From assembly GCA_942492815.1 (NCBI GenBank), contig OW818658.1, positions 4,588,001-4,652,000 of the forward strand: a stretch of DNA of 64,000 bases, written 5' to 3'. The first letter of the stretch is position 1. Every line of letters begins with the position of its first letter. A program made the position numbers and the translations under genes. Positions 17,393 to 26,129 of the stretch are shown one piece after another. Below the pieces are notes generated by a model, which saw only the letters and a program-made list of their open reading frames with translations, was not told the DNA's origin and did not search any database. This DNA is from JAEUWI01 sp942492815 (GTDB taxonomy: Bacteria > Hydrogenedentota > Hydrogenedentia > Hydrogenedentales > JAEUWI01).

Positions 17393-18118
17393 ATGGAACA
17401 CGAAACTTCTGGCGCAGATCTTGGACTGGACTCTGGTCCGCAATATCGCTTTTCCCGGGCCCACGTCGATTCCTGCCAACGGCGATTGCGGCGCGTATTA
17501 ATTCCCGTGCTAGTCGCTGTGTTGGGCTTAGCGACCTTTCTCTTCTGGCGGGCGATTCGTCCGTTTTCGGAGAACCCATTTCAAGATGAATTCCTGATAA
17601 TTGTTGGCCTTCCTTTAGCAACAATCGGCCTCATCACCGTCCTCGTTGCCTATCGAATCAACATGCGGCGCGTGACGCGGATGATGGACAGCGCCACCTA
17701 TCGCTTTGAATCTGGTATTCTCGTCTTCAGTATTCTGCAAATTCTCGACTTTTCCGGCATCCCATTCACCCGAACCCTCACACGCCGCTTTGACCTCCGC
17801 CAAGTTGTCCAGGTAGAGGTAGGCGACATGCGCTATCCCGAAGAACTCCGCGCGCGTCTCCAGCTCGCGAGAAAAGGATGGTTGCCCACTCTGCAGAACA
17901 TAGTCATTCCCACCTTGGAAAACATGGGGGACTTCATTGCGGAGTTGGAGCAACGGCTCCCTGGCAAAGTCACTTATGTGAATGAAACTTTGTCGCCTTG
18001 GACCCGGCAGGTAGTCTTATCAAAGCTTACGGTCGTTGCTGTCATGGTCACCGCCGTTGCCTGCGCAGTGGTGTACGGTGTGCCCTACTTCACTGAACTG
18101 GTGCCCCAGAGTCGCTAG
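17393..18118 (+). CDS. Membrane protein of unknown function, paralogue of the previous gene
   Basis: 241 residues from ATG 17393; an AGGAAGG lies about 14 bases upstream, slightly far, so a start at TTG 17381 cannot be excluded. It has two membrane segments (about 36-52 and 66-85), a central soluble region (about 100-205), and a C-terminal membrane segment (about 212-232). It shares PTLENM-x-x-F, the PWTRQ junction and overall plan with the gene before it, and the two are only 115 bases apart. No recognised family. Confidence 0.6.
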   Translation: MEHETSGADLGLDSGPQYRFSRAHVDSCQRRLRRVLIPVLVAVLGLATFLFWRAIRPFSENPFQDEFLIIVGLPLATIGLITVLVAYRINMRRVTRMMDSATYRFESGILVFSILQILDFSGIPFTRTLTRRFDLRQVVQVEVGDMRYPEELRARLQLARKGWLPTLQNIVIPTLENMGDFIAELEQRLPGKVTYVNETLSPWTRQVVLSKLTVVAVMVTAVACAVVYGVPYFTELVPQSR

Positions 18119-18130
18119 ACAGCGGAAAAT

Positions 18131-18197
18131 CGGACGGATCAGACCGATCAGACTGATCGGAATTAGTAGGGGACTTCTTGTCGGTCCGATCCGTCTG
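18131..18197. repeat. Long imperfect hairpin of GATCGG/CCGATC sequence
   Basis: Arms 18131-18147 and 18181-18197 match at 15 of 17 positions. A second palindrome, CCGATCA-GAC-TGATCGG, is nested at 18144-18160. No T-run follows, so it is not a normal terminator. Related sequence forms the terminator at 23097-23140. Confidence 0.6.
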
Positions 18198-18330
18198 CTT
18201 CGTCCAATTTCTTCCCCCCATCCCCCTCCGCCAGCAAATTTCCCTTCTCGACGGAATTACGGTATCATGCTCGATCGGCAACCGTTAGCCTCACCCGCCG
18301 CGGATCCGCGGCCCTGGAGTAGAGCATCCT

Positions 18331-19635
18331 ATGGCACACAAGACTTCCATGAATCGCAGAAAATTCCTCACCCGCTCCTGCCGCGCCCTGAGCGTGGGGG
18401 CGGTCCTCTTCACTGGCACGAAATCGGGCAAGGCCTTCGCCGCGCGGGTGGGTCCGTCCGATCAGGTGCGCATTGCCGTTATTGGCAACGGGGGCATGGG
18501 CGGACGCCACGTTGAGGCGCTGGCTGAGAACCCCAACTGCCACATCACGGCGTTGTGCGACGTGGCGAAGCAGCGCTTCAACACCTCTCTCGACAAGGTG
18601 AATGAGATGACGGGCCGTCGCCCGGAGGGCTTCCAGGATTTCCGCTATGTGCTGGATCACAAGGAAGTGGATGGTGTTTTCATCGCCACGCCGGATCACT
18701 GGCATCCCCTGCTGGCCATCATGGGCTGCCAGGCGGGCAAGGATGTGTATGTAGAGAAGCCGGCCGCACCGACGGTGGCCGAGGGCCGCGCAATGGTTGA
18801 GGCGGGGCGTCGCTATGGCCGCGTGGTTCAGCTTGGCACACAGCAGCGCTCCATGCCCGTATTTCAGAAGGCGATTGACTTGGTCAAGAGCGGCAGACTG
18901 GGCACGATCACTTCGGCGAGCTGCTGGGTGGGCGTGAACGACGCGTGGAGCGTGGGCACGCCGGTGGAGGAGGTTCCAAACGGCCTCGATTGGGATCTGT
19001 GGCTTGGGCCGTCACCCTATGAGCCCTTCTCGAAGAATCGCTTTTTCGGTTTCATGGGCAACCACGACTACGCGAAGGGCGGCCAGCTTACGAACTGGGG
19101 CGTACACCTGATGGACATTCTCCATTGGGGCATCGGCCAGGACAAGCCGCTCAATGTGCAGGCCATGGGCACGAGTCCCCGGGGCGGGGCGGGCGGTCAC
19201 AACTTTGAGACGGTCGATGCGATGTGGGAGTATCCCGGTGTCAGCGTGACCTGGGAGCAGCGCCACACGAACGACCACGGCGGCAAGAGCTACGGCATCA
19301 AATTCCAGGGCACCGAAGGCCAGTTGGTGGTGGATCGCGGCTCCTTCAAGGTCTTCCCCGAAGGCCTGGGCATTGCGGAGTGGGTCGGCGAGCCCGAACG
19401 GAGCTGGGCCAACCCGGATCACCACAATAACTTCTTCGACTGTATCCGAAATCGGAAACGTCCGGCGGCCGACATCGAGCAGGGCGTGCGCTCCACGATC
19501 CCGGTGCTCCTGGCGGGCATCGCCCTGAAGACGCGGCGGAAACTGACCTGGGACGCCGAGGCGGAGCAGTTCGTCAACGACGACGCGGCCAACCGTTACC
19601 TGAGCCGGGCCTATCGCTCGCCCTGGCACCTCTAG
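18331..19635 (+). CDS. Tat-exported Gfo/Idh/MocA family oxidoreductase
   Basis: 434 residues. The N-terminus has a twin-arginine signal (NRRKFLTRSCRALSVGAV), so the folded protein is exported with its cofactor. The NAD(P)-binding motif is AVIGNGGMGGRH, and the family EKP motif is in DVYVEKPAAPT, with the dinucleotide fold at about 47-170. Histidine-rich catalytic segments follow (NWGVHLMDILHWGIG). Members oxidise sugars, inositols or related compounds; Tat-exported versions are a hallmark of Planctomycetes and Hydrogenedentota-like genomes. It is followed 47 bases later by the HEAT-like protein on the same strand. Confidence 0.9.
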   Translation: MAHKTSMNRRKFLTRSCRALSVGAVLFTGTKSGKAFAARVGPSDQVRIAVIGNGGMGGRHVEALAENPNCHITALCDVAKQRFNTSLDKVNEMTGRRPEGFQDFRYVLDHKEVDGVFIATPDHWHPLLAIMGCQAGKDVYVEKPAAPTVAEGRAMVEAGRRYGRVVQLGTQQRSMPVFQKAIDLVKSGRLGTITSASCWVGVNDAWSVGTPVEEVPNGLDWDLWLGPSPYEPFSKNRFFGFMGNHDYAKGGQLTNWGVHLMDILHWGIGQDKPLNVQAMGTSPRGGAGGHNFETVDAMWEYPGVSVTWEQRHTNDHGGKSYGIKFQGTEGQLVVDRGSFKVFPEGLGIAEWVGEPERSWANPDHHNNFFDCIRNRKRPAADIEQGVRSTIPVLLAGIALKTRRKLTWDAEAEQFVNDDAANRYLSRAYRSPWHL

Positions 19636-19682
19636 GCCGATAGCCGTTTGTCCCCGAAAACTGATTTACAGAGGAAAAACTC

Positions 19683-21788
19683 ATGCTGAATAAACTTTCC
19701 CGTGCTTGCGCCGCCGCTATGCTGGCCGCCTGCACGATTACCACTTTTTCACCACTGCCCGCCCATGCCGCGGGTGCGGCGCGCCCCGCTTCTTTTGATG
19801 AACTCGTGGGCGACCTCCGTGGCGCCGATGAGCCCAAGCGCAGTCTGGCGCGCCAGTTGATCCCCCGCGAGGGCGCAGATGCGGTGCGTCCCGTGCTGCC
19901 CCTGCTCTTCGACGCGAACGACACCGTGTCCTGGGCCGCCATGAACGTGCTGCTCGATATCTGCAATGACGTTACGAAGCCCGGTCTCGAAGCCGATCGC
20001 GCGCAGGTGTCGAGCGCGCTGCTGGAATGCCTGAAGGCGACGACCAACGAGCCACACCAGTTCCTGCTGCTGCGTATCCTGGCCATTGTGGTGCCGGAAG
20101 GCGCGGACCTCAGTCCGATTGTGGCCCTACTGCATTCGGACACGGCGAAGGAGAAGGCGAGGGTGGCACTGCAGGAAGCCAACACGACGGAATCGCGCGC
20201 GGCCCTGCGTGGCGCACTCCCCCAGGCCGACGCGAACTTCGCGGTCGCGCTGATGGATGCGCTGGACAAGGTCCACGATACGGAGAGCTATCCGCTCTTT
20301 CAGCAGAAGCTGCAGAACGGCACGCCAGCCGAGCAGGCGGCGGCGGCCCGTGGCTTGGCGGCCTCGGGCGATCCGGCGCTGGCGGAACCCCTCCTCGCGC
20401 TGAGCAAGACGATTGATATCAACCACCGCTTCACGGCGGAAGACGCCGTATTGCGCCTTGCGGACAATCTGGTGAAACAGGGCGGGCGCTGGGACGGCGG
20501 CATCGCGCTGTATAAGGCGGTGCTGGCCCAGTCGGCGAATCCGGTGATCCAGGCGGGCGCGCTGAACGGCCTCGGCCGCTTTGGTGATGAGACGGCGCTG
20601 GACACGATCATGACCGCGTGGTCCGTGGAGCCGACGGGCCTGCTCGAAGGTCCGGCCATGGCCGCGATTGAAGCCCTCCAGGGCCCGGCGATTGCGGACA
20701 AGCTGATCGCCGCCTATGACCAGCAGCCTGCCCCCGTGCAGGAACGCCTGCTCGGCATCATGGGCCGCAAGCAGGATCCGCGCTACCTGCCCATCATTGA
20801 AAAGGCGACGGGCCTGAGCGCCGCCGCGCGCATCAGCGCATTGCAGCAGTCCATGCTGCCCGAAGCGGTTCCCCAGTTGGAGGCCCTGGCGAAGGGCGGC
20901 ACTGAAGCCGATGCGGCCCAGGCGGACGAGGCCATTTCGCGTCTGGCGAAGGCCTTCCGTGATCAGGGTAATCCGGCCGGTGCGGGCCGCGCCTATCTGG
21001 CCCAGTACCGCATCGCCAAGACCGACGACGCACGCAATGCTGCGCTGGAAGGCATCAAGAGCTTTCCCGTCCCCGAAGCGTATGACGAGTTGAAGGCGAC
21101 GCTCGGCGACGAGGGCCTACTCGCCCTACCCGTGAACGTTCTGTCGGGCATGGCCCAGGCCCTGTCCGGCGCCGGGCGCACCGAAGAGACCAAGGTAATC
21201 CGCACGGCGCTCCTCGCTCGCGCCACGGACACGGCCACAGTGCAGCGCCTGATCGAGCTCGGACCGGTGGAAGGCACGCCGGAAGAGTTCGCGAAGCAGC
21301 TCGGCTTCGTGAATACCTGGAAAATTGTCGGGCCTTTCATCCTGACGGATGCCCCCGATGATGGATCGCCCGTGCTGGTCAATGGCGCGGTTGATCTCGC
21401 CGCGCGCTACGGCACGGAGGCCTCCGCCCCGGCCTGGACCGACATGGTGGCGGGCGGCGCATTCCCCCACGTCGATCTCATGGGTTACGCACGGGATCAG
21501 GCGCGGGCCTTCGCCGTGACCACCATCAAGGTTGCCGCCGATCAGGACGCGGTCCTTCGGCTCGGCAGCGACGACGGCATCCGCGCGTGGGTCAATGGCG
21601 CGAAGGTGCACGAGAACGTCGTCGACCGCGGCGTCGCGCTGGACAACGATCTGGCGCCCATCAAGCTGAAAGCCGGCGAGAACACCATCCTGCTGGAAAT
21701 TATCCAGCACACCGGCGGCTGGGGCTACATCGCCCGTCTGACGACGGTGGAAGGTGCGCCGCTGGCCTTCGAGATTGTTACGAAGTAA
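19683..21788 (+). CDS. Exported HEAT-like repeat protein
   Basis: 701 residues with a signal peptide (LSRACAAAMLAACTITTFSPLPAHA). About residues 35-470 are helical alpha-alpha repeats of HEAT type, with spaced Ala/Leu/Asp pairs such as NPVIQAGALNGLGRFGDETAL and FDANDTVSWAAMNVLLDI. The final 150 residues form a separate beta-rich domain of the PA14-like/carbohydrate-binding sort (VLRLGSDDGIRAWVNGAKVHEN, NTILLEIIQHTGGWGYIARL). An AGAGGAAAAA ribosome-binding site precedes the start. It follows the Tat oxidoreductase, and both would act outside the cytoplasm. Confidence 0.75.
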   Translation: MLNKLSRACAAAMLAACTITTFSPLPAHAAGAARPASFDELVGDLRGADEPKRSLARQLIPREGADAVRPVLPLLFDANDTVSWAAMNVLLDICNDVTKPGLEADRAQVSSALLECLKATTNEPHQFLLLRILAIVVPEGADLSPIVALLHSDTAKEKARVALQEANTTESRAALRGALPQADANFAVALMDALDKVHDTESYPLFQQKLQNGTPAEQAAAARGLAASGDPALAEPLLALSKTIDINHRFTAEDAVLRLADNLVKQGGRWDGGIALYKAVLAQSANPVIQAGALNGLGRFGDETALDTIMTAWSVEPTGLLEGPAMAAIEALQGPAIADKLIAAYDQQPAPVQERLLGIMGRKQDPRYLPIIEKATGLSAAARISALQQSMLPEAVPQLEALAKGGTEADAAQADEAISRLAKAFRDQGNPAGAGRAYLAQYRIAKTDDARNAALEGIKSFPVPEAYDELKATLGDEGLLALPVNVLSGMAQALSGAGRTEETKVIRTALLARATDTATVQRLIELGPVEGTPEEFAKQLGFVNTWKIVGPFILTDAPDDGSPVLVNGAVDLAARYGTEASAPAWTDMVAGGAFPHVDLMGYARDQARAFAVTTIKVAADQDAVLRLGSDDGIRAWVNGAKVHENVVDRGVALDNDLAPIKLKAGENTILLEIIQHTGGWGYIARLTTVEGAPLAFEIVTK

Positions 21789-21946
21789 ATTGATCACAGG
21801 GACGGCAGGGACGACAGCGACAGCAGAAACAACTGCCTGGCTTACTCCTGCCGTCCCTGAAATTCCTGTTCTTTCGAAGAAATTCCCATTTCATCACGAA
21901 GAAATCGGTTGTGGGCAAGTTCCACACTAAATAGGATTTCCACTCC

Positions 21947-23071
21947 ATGCTAAGTACTCTGTTAATCATGAGCAGCCTGGTCGCACCGGGCGCCGAACCC
22001 TCGGTTCTCTTTGAGCGCCAGAAGATCGGTACAACCACTTTTGAAGCCGCGTCGATCTTCGACGTGAATAACGATGGCCATCTGGACCTGGTTTCCGGTG
22101 AATACTGGCATCAGGGGCCGGACTATACCGAGGCCCACAAGATCTGCACGATCCTGCAGGCCGACGACTACTATGACGACTTCAGCGACTACCCGATGGA
22201 CGTGAATGGCGACGGCTTTCTGGATATCGTCACGGGCGGCTGGTTTGGCGGCGCGCTCCAGTGGCGGGAAAACCCGAAGGGGCGTCCCGTGGAATGGGTG
22301 ACGCACGAAGTGGCCAAGACGGGCAACATCGAGCGCAATTCCTTCTTCGACCTGGACGGCGACGGCTACGAGGAGGTGTTCTGCACTACGTCGCCGGTGC
22401 ACTACTTCCGCCTCGTGCGCGATGAGAAGGGCAAGCCCCAGGGCCGCTTCGAGCAGTACACGATTACCGAGGGCGGCGGCGGTCATGGCTTCGGCTGCGG
22501 CGACGTCAATGGCGACAAACGCCCCGATATGATCTTCGCGGGCGGCTGGCTGGAAGCGCCGGAGAATCCCTACGATGTGAAGGCTTGGAAATGGCACAAG
22601 GAATTCGACCTGGCCAAGGGCATGGCCTCGGTGCCAATCCTTGTCCACGATGTGAACCAGGACGGGAAGAACGATATCATCGTCGGCGGTGCCCACAACT
22701 ATGGCCTCTGGTGGCACGAGAATCTCGGCGGCGGTCAGTGGAAGGAGCATGTGGTCGAGGAACACCGCAGCCAGTTCCACGAGATGCAATTATCCGACAT
22801 CGACAACGACGGTGAACTGGAGCTGGTGACCGGCAAGCGCTTCCGCGCCCACCGTGGCCATGACCCCGGCGAGTACGATCCCCTCGGCCTCTACTACTAC
22901 GACATCGCCGCCGAAGGCTTCACGCGCCACACCCTCGACTACGGCCCCCACACCCGCGCGAGTGGTGCGGGCATCTACCTGTGGATCGCCGACATCGACG
23001 GCAACGGTTGGAAGGACATCCTCGCTCCCGGCAAGGAAGGGCTTCACCTCTTCACGAGCCTGGGTCGATAG
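21947..23071 (+). CDS. Exported FG-GAP/VCBS repeat protein
   Basis: 374 residues. The hydrophobic start (MLSTLLIMSSLVAPGAE) is a likely signal. Seven calcium-binding-like repeats follow, including DVNNDGHLDLVSG, DVNGDGFLDIVTG, DLDGDGYEEVF, DVNQDGKNDIIVGG, DIDNDGELELVTG and DIDGNGWKDILAPG; this suggests a complete seven-bladed propeller. It is closely related in plan to proteins found beside Gfo/Idh oxidoreductases and DUF1080 proteins in Planctomycetes-like genomes. A strong terminator (23097-23140) follows. Confidence 0.85.
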   Translation: MLSTLLIMSSLVAPGAEPSVLFERQKIGTTTFEAASIFDVNNDGHLDLVSGEYWHQGPDYTEAHKICTILQADDYYDDFSDYPMDVNGDGFLDIVTGGWFGGALQWRENPKGRPVEWVTHEVAKTGNIERNSFFDLDGDGYEEVFCTTSPVHYFRLVRDEKGKPQGRFEQYTITEGGGGHGFGCGDVNGDKRPDMIFAGGWLEAPENPYDVKAWKWHKEFDLAKGMASVPILVHDVNQDGKNDIIVGGAHNYGLWWHENLGGGQWKEHVVEEHRSQFHEMQLSDIDNDGELELVTGKRFRAHRGHDPGEYDPLGLYYYDIAAEGFTRHTLDYGPHTRASGAGIYLWIADIDGNGWKDILAPGKEGLHLFTSLGR

Positions 23072-23096
23072 GGCGCAGAACAAATCCTGAAATGCT

Positions 23097-23140
23097 ATCG
23101 GACCGATCAGTCGGATCAGACTGATCGGTCCGATTTTTTT
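23097..23140 (+). terminator. Strong intrinsic terminator
   Basis: A perfect 16-base stem (23097-23112 with 23119-23134), a six-base loop and a following run of T. It ends the FG-GAP gene at 23071. Its 3' side overlaps the stop region of the small minus-strand frame at 23116-23283. Confidence 0.9.
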
Positions 23141-23283
23141 GCGCGGTAATTGGTCGCGCCAGAGCACATCCCCAATCGCCGAAACATGTCCTCCACATCG
23201 GCACAGCGGACAAGATCGCGCCCGGCATCTGTAGCCTCGAAAACGCGGATCGTAAGTGCTGTTGGCACTTTCAATTCTTCCAT
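23116..23283 (-). CDS. Possible 55-residue protein after the glycosyltransferase gene
   Basis: The frame starts at an ATG one base after the glycosyltransferase stop codon, so it could be translationally coupled. The product begins MEELKVPTALTIRVFEATDA and has a plausible mixture of residues. It ends in KKSDRSV, encoded by the terminator stem of the opposite gene. I do not recognise a family. The last residues being repeat-derived suggests a decayed or extended end. Low confidence. Confidence 0.3.
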   Translation of the reverse strand: MEELKVPTALTIRVFEATDAGRDLVRCADVEDMFRRLGMCSGATNYRAKKSDRSV

Positions 23284-23284
23284 A

Positions 23285-24997
23285 TCACTCACCCTCGTCC
23301 TTCTTCTTCAACAGCAACAGTTTGCCCTTCTCTCCCGCGAGCCAGGAATCGTATCGCACTTCCTCCACTTTGGAGAAGCCGGCCCTCGGCAGCCAGGAGA
23401 TCGCGTAGCGATCCTCCACCACCCACCAGCCCATTGGACCGGCATTGAGGAAGGCCCCCGCGCCCTGACGCTCGATGTAATAGGGGCTCGTAAGCCAACC
23501 GTTGAACTCGTAGCCGCCGTCGATCTGCTCGGCGGTGAGTCCCTGCTCGTTCATGAGGCGATTCGCGATGACCCACCGGGTCGTGTTCCAGGCCATGTAG
23601 TCCTGCAGGCAAATCACGCTGAAAACATAGAGCGCCGCGAGGCTGCCCCAGGCCAGCAGGCTCTGTCCAAGTCCGCGCCCGAGCGGCGCCATGGCCACGA
23701 GCAACACGACAGGCACGAGCGCGCCGATCAGGTATCGGTCAAAGCGCACGGGCACCCAGGGGTGATAGAGAGAGACCACCATGAGCACCGCCCAGATCAT
23801 GAGAAAGCACTGCTGCCGTCGCCGCGCATCGCGCAGGGGACGGCGCCCGTCGCCGGGGATTAGCACAACCCAGCGAATCGTCCCGGCGAGCATCCAGCCC
23901 GCCACCGCGAGGCCCAGCAGCGTGGGCAGCCACCACCACGCGCCGATGGTCACGGGCCGCCAGAGGTAACTACCCATGTTGATGCCCCGCAGCGTCATGG
24001 GCCCCACCCCTGTATCGAAAAACATGTTGCCCAGAAAGGGTATCCGGTTGGGTGTCGAGCCGCAGACTGCCGCCGCAAGCGGCAGCATGACGAGAACGAA
24101 ACCGACAACCCGTCGCTGCCACTTGCCTTCTTTGTAACGGAACCAATAGCCCACCGCCCCGATGGCCAGCGGCAGCACGAAGAGTCCCAGGTAGGTCATG
24201 GAGACGCCATAGAATTTGAAGCCGCCGAAGATCCGCTCGCCCATGGTGTCGCCCAGCAGGTTGGGATTCCAGGCATAGCCCATTTCCGCCGCATGGGAGG
24301 GCAGCATTTTGAGCAAGCCCCAGGCCGCCGCCCACGGCAGAATCAGCGAAAGGATAAGCGGAATGGAAGCCCGTTGCCGCCAGCGCGCCTCCCACGGGCA
24401 CAGGGACAACACGAAGGCTGCGGGAATGAGGACAGCGAACTGCCGGGTCAACAGCGCGGCAGCACCGAAGAGCGAACCGAGAAGCACCCACTGCCAGCGC
24501 GGAGACTCCAGGGCGCGAAGGTAGAAGAGCCCCGAAACCGCCATGAGCCCCACGAAGGGCACATCGGTCATGAAGGTATAGCCCAAGTTCATCATGAGGG
24601 GATTGGCAATGATCACGCAGCCGGCCAATGCTGCTACCGATGGCCGCACCCGAAGCTGGAGGGCCGCCATCGAAGTGCCGAAGGCCGCGGCGAGCCAGAG
24701 CACGAGGGTGGACCAGCGCAGCGACAGGAAGCTGAAGCCAAACAACTCGCAGAAGAGCCGCCCCCACCACGCCTGGCCTACAAACGCGGCCGTGGAGAAG
24801 ATGTGGCCCTCGTAGTGCCCGGTTTCCATCCAGTCCTTCACGGCCTGGGCGTAGACCCAGTCATCGTTCAGGGGAAATTCGCCCACAGGCGGGACCATCG
24901 CGAGGGTCAGGGCCCACAGGGCCAGCACCAGGCCCAGGGCAACGACACGGTGCCACCAGGGGCAGGGTGAAAGCTCGTCGGTCGATGGCCTTACCAT
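23285..24997 (-). CDS. GT-C type membrane glycosyltransferase (family 39-like)
   Basis: 570 residues, with about 11-12 predicted membrane segments. The first extracytoplasmic loop holds the acidic catalytic motif seen in GT-C enzymes, FPLNDDWVYAQAVKDW (about 39-54), with the Asp pair just after the first membrane segment. The MTDVPFVG motif in the third segment and the polytopic plan fit ArnT/PMT-type transferases that use lipid-linked sugar donors. The start codon lies 10 bases past the SUI1 stop, suggesting one transcript. Acceptor unknown. Confidence 0.75.
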   Translation of the reverse strand: MVRPSTDELSPCPWWHRVVALGLVLALWALTLAMVPPVGEFPLNDDWVYAQAVKDWMETGHYEGHIFSTAAFVGQAWWGRLFCELFGFSFLSLRWSTLVLWLAAAFGTSMAALQLRVRPSVAALAGCVIIANPLMMNLGYTFMTDVPFVGLMAVSGLFYLRALESPRWQWVLLGSLFGAAALLTRQFAVLIPAAFVLSLCPWEARWRQRASIPLILSLILPWAAAWGLLKMLPSHAAEMGYAWNPNLLGDTMGERIFGGFKFYGVSMTYLGLFVLPLAIGAVGYWFRYKEGKWQRRVVGFVLVMLPLAAAVCGSTPNRIPFLGNMFFDTGVGPMTLRGINMGSYLWRPVTIGAWWWLPTLLGLAVAGWMLAGTIRWVVLIPGDGRRPLRDARRRQQCFLMIWAVLMVVSLYHPWVPVRFDRYLIGALVPVVLLVAMAPLGRGLGQSLLAWGSLAALYVFSVICLQDYMAWNTTRWVIANRLMNEQGLTAEQIDGGYEFNGWLTSPYYIERQGAGAFLNAGPMGWWVVEDRYAISWLPRAGFSKVEEVRYDSWLAGEKGKLLLLKKKDEGE

Positions 24998-25006
24998 AAC
25001 GCGGCG

Positions 25007-25396
25007 CTACTTGAGGTGTTTGTCGAGGTATGCGGCCACTTTGACCCGGTGGTCGCCCTGCAGTTCGATGACGCCGTCCTTAAAGGCCCCGCCGGCCGCG
25101 CAATGTTTCTTCAGCGCGGTCACCAACGCGGTTCCGTCGCCCGAGACGTTCTGGATGACGGTGGCCAGTTTACCGCCCGGTCGCTTCTCATAGGTCAGGG
25201 GCCAGCCGCCCTTGCGGGTCTTGGCGACGCGCCAGGCCGCCTTGGGCGTATCCACGATGATCTCGGCCTTGGGTTTGGGCGGAGTCACGGGCACTTTGGG
25301 CAATTCCCCACGAAGGGATCCCAGTGCCCCGAAGGGGGAATCGGTCAGGGCGGTTCGCGGTGTGCCAACATCGATTTTGGTCTTTTTAGCGCTCAT
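25007..25396 (-). CDS. SUI1/eIF1-like translation factor (YciH family)
   Basis: 129 residues. The start at 25396 (MSAKKTKIDVG) is chosen because the upstream extension of the frame is made of the heptamer repeat at 25413-25440. The C-terminal SUI1 domain (about 55-129) includes the conserved GDGTALVTALKKHCAAGGAFKDG and IELQGDHRVKVAAYLDKHL. Bacterial YciH-type proteins resemble eukaryotic initiation factor 1 and are thought to act in start-site fidelity. The Pro-rich N-terminal arm resembles that of many bacterial members. It is the first gene of a short operon with the glycosyltransferase. Confidence 0.9.
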   Translation of the reverse strand: MSAKKTKIDVGTPRTALTDSPFGALGSLRGELPKVPVTPPKPKAEIIVDTPKAAWRVAKTRKGGWPLTYEKRPGGKLATVIQNVSGDGTALVTALKKHCAAGGAFKDGVIELQGDHRVKVAAYLDKHLK

Positions 25397-25412
25397 TGCG
25401 AAATTGTAGCAG

Positions 25413-25560
25413 TTGATAGTTGATAGTTGATAGTTGACAGTGGACGAGATTTGCCTCAAGAGCTCCATAAGCCCTACCCATAAGTCCCATAAGACCCATA
25501 AGACCCACAAGACTGGTTTTCCCTATCGGCTCTGTCAACTATCATCTATCAACTATCAAC
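25413..25560. repeat. Heptamer (TTGATAG) repeat, inverted pair, and CCCATAAG tandem
   Basis: Direct copies of TTGATAG occur at 25413-25433 with a fourth variant (TTGACAG) to 25440. An inverted set lies at 25532-25560. Between them is a tandem of CCCATAAG/ACCCATAAG units (25477-25511). The region separates the divergent SUI1 and mcsA genes. Confidence 0.75.
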
Positions 25561-25577
25561 TCCTCATTCCTCGGTGG

Positions 25578-25600
25578 TATACTTCCCCTAGAGGATCATG
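25578..25600 (+). promoter_or_regulatory. Promoter -10 and ribosome-binding site of mcsA
   Basis: TGG-TATACT at 25575-25583 is an extended -10 element; no good -35 is visible. GAGG at 25591-25594 is the likely ribosome-binding site for the ATG at 25605. It would drive mcsA-mcsB and perhaps clpC. Confidence 0.45.
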
Positions 25601-25604
25601 GGCC

Positions 25605-26126
25605 ATGCTCTGCCAGAAGTGTCATAAGAAACGCGCCACCATTCGCTATGCTGAAGTCGTTGACGGTCACGTCACCGATCAGTTCTGGTGCAAGGACTGC
25701 ATGGCGCTCCAGCGGAGTGCGAGCGAAGGCTTTGAGCTGTCCGAGGTACCCTCGGCGCGTCCGAGCAAGGCCTCTATCCACAAGGTGGTGAGCCGCGTGG
25801 TGCGGGCGCAACGCACCTGCCCCCAATGCGAGACCCGCCTCCAGAGCATTCTGGATACCAAGATGATGGGATGCCCGGCGTGCTATGTGCAGTTTGCCGA
25901 TGAAATCCCCGCGCTGGCCGCCAAGCTCCACGAGGCGCAAGTCCACCGTGGCAAGGCCGCCCACCCGTCGGATGTGCGCACCCAGTTGCGCTCCGACCTC
26001 CAGACCAAGCGCGCCCTTTTGCGCAGTGTGCTCAAGTCGGAAAACTACGAGGCTGCCGCGCAATTGCGCGATGAAATACGGGAGCTCGAAGGCGGATTGT
26101 ATGCATCCGGCCCGGGGGTGGACTAA
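25605..26126 (+). CDS. mcsA: McsA-like zinc protein, activator of McsB
   Basis: 173 residues. The start at 25605 is chosen because the earliest zinc motif (CQKC) lies three residues in and a GAGG site precedes it. Four C-x-x-C pairs are present (CQKC, CKDC, CPQC, CPAC), the pattern of McsA, and the C-terminus has a UVR motif (NYEAAAQLRDEIRELE). McsA activates the arginine kinase McsB and adapts substrates for ClpC in Gram-positives. The order mcsA-mcsB-clpC is as in Bacillus, but no ctsR repressor gene is present upstream. Confidence 0.92.
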   Translation: MLCQKCHKKRATIRYAEVVDGHVTDQFWCKDCMALQRSASEGFELSEVPSARPSKASIHKVVSRVVRAQRTCPQCETRLQSILDTKMMGCPACYVQFADEIPALAAKLHEAQVHRGKAAHPSDVRTQLRSDLQTKRALLRSVLKSENYEAAAQLRDEIRELEGGLYASGPGVD

Positions 26127-26129
26127 GCC

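Noticed and set aside
25413..25560. Possible CRISPR array
   Set aside because: The units are only 7-9 bases, the spacers are not unique 30-40 base segments, and no cas gene is present. These are simple intergenic repeats.
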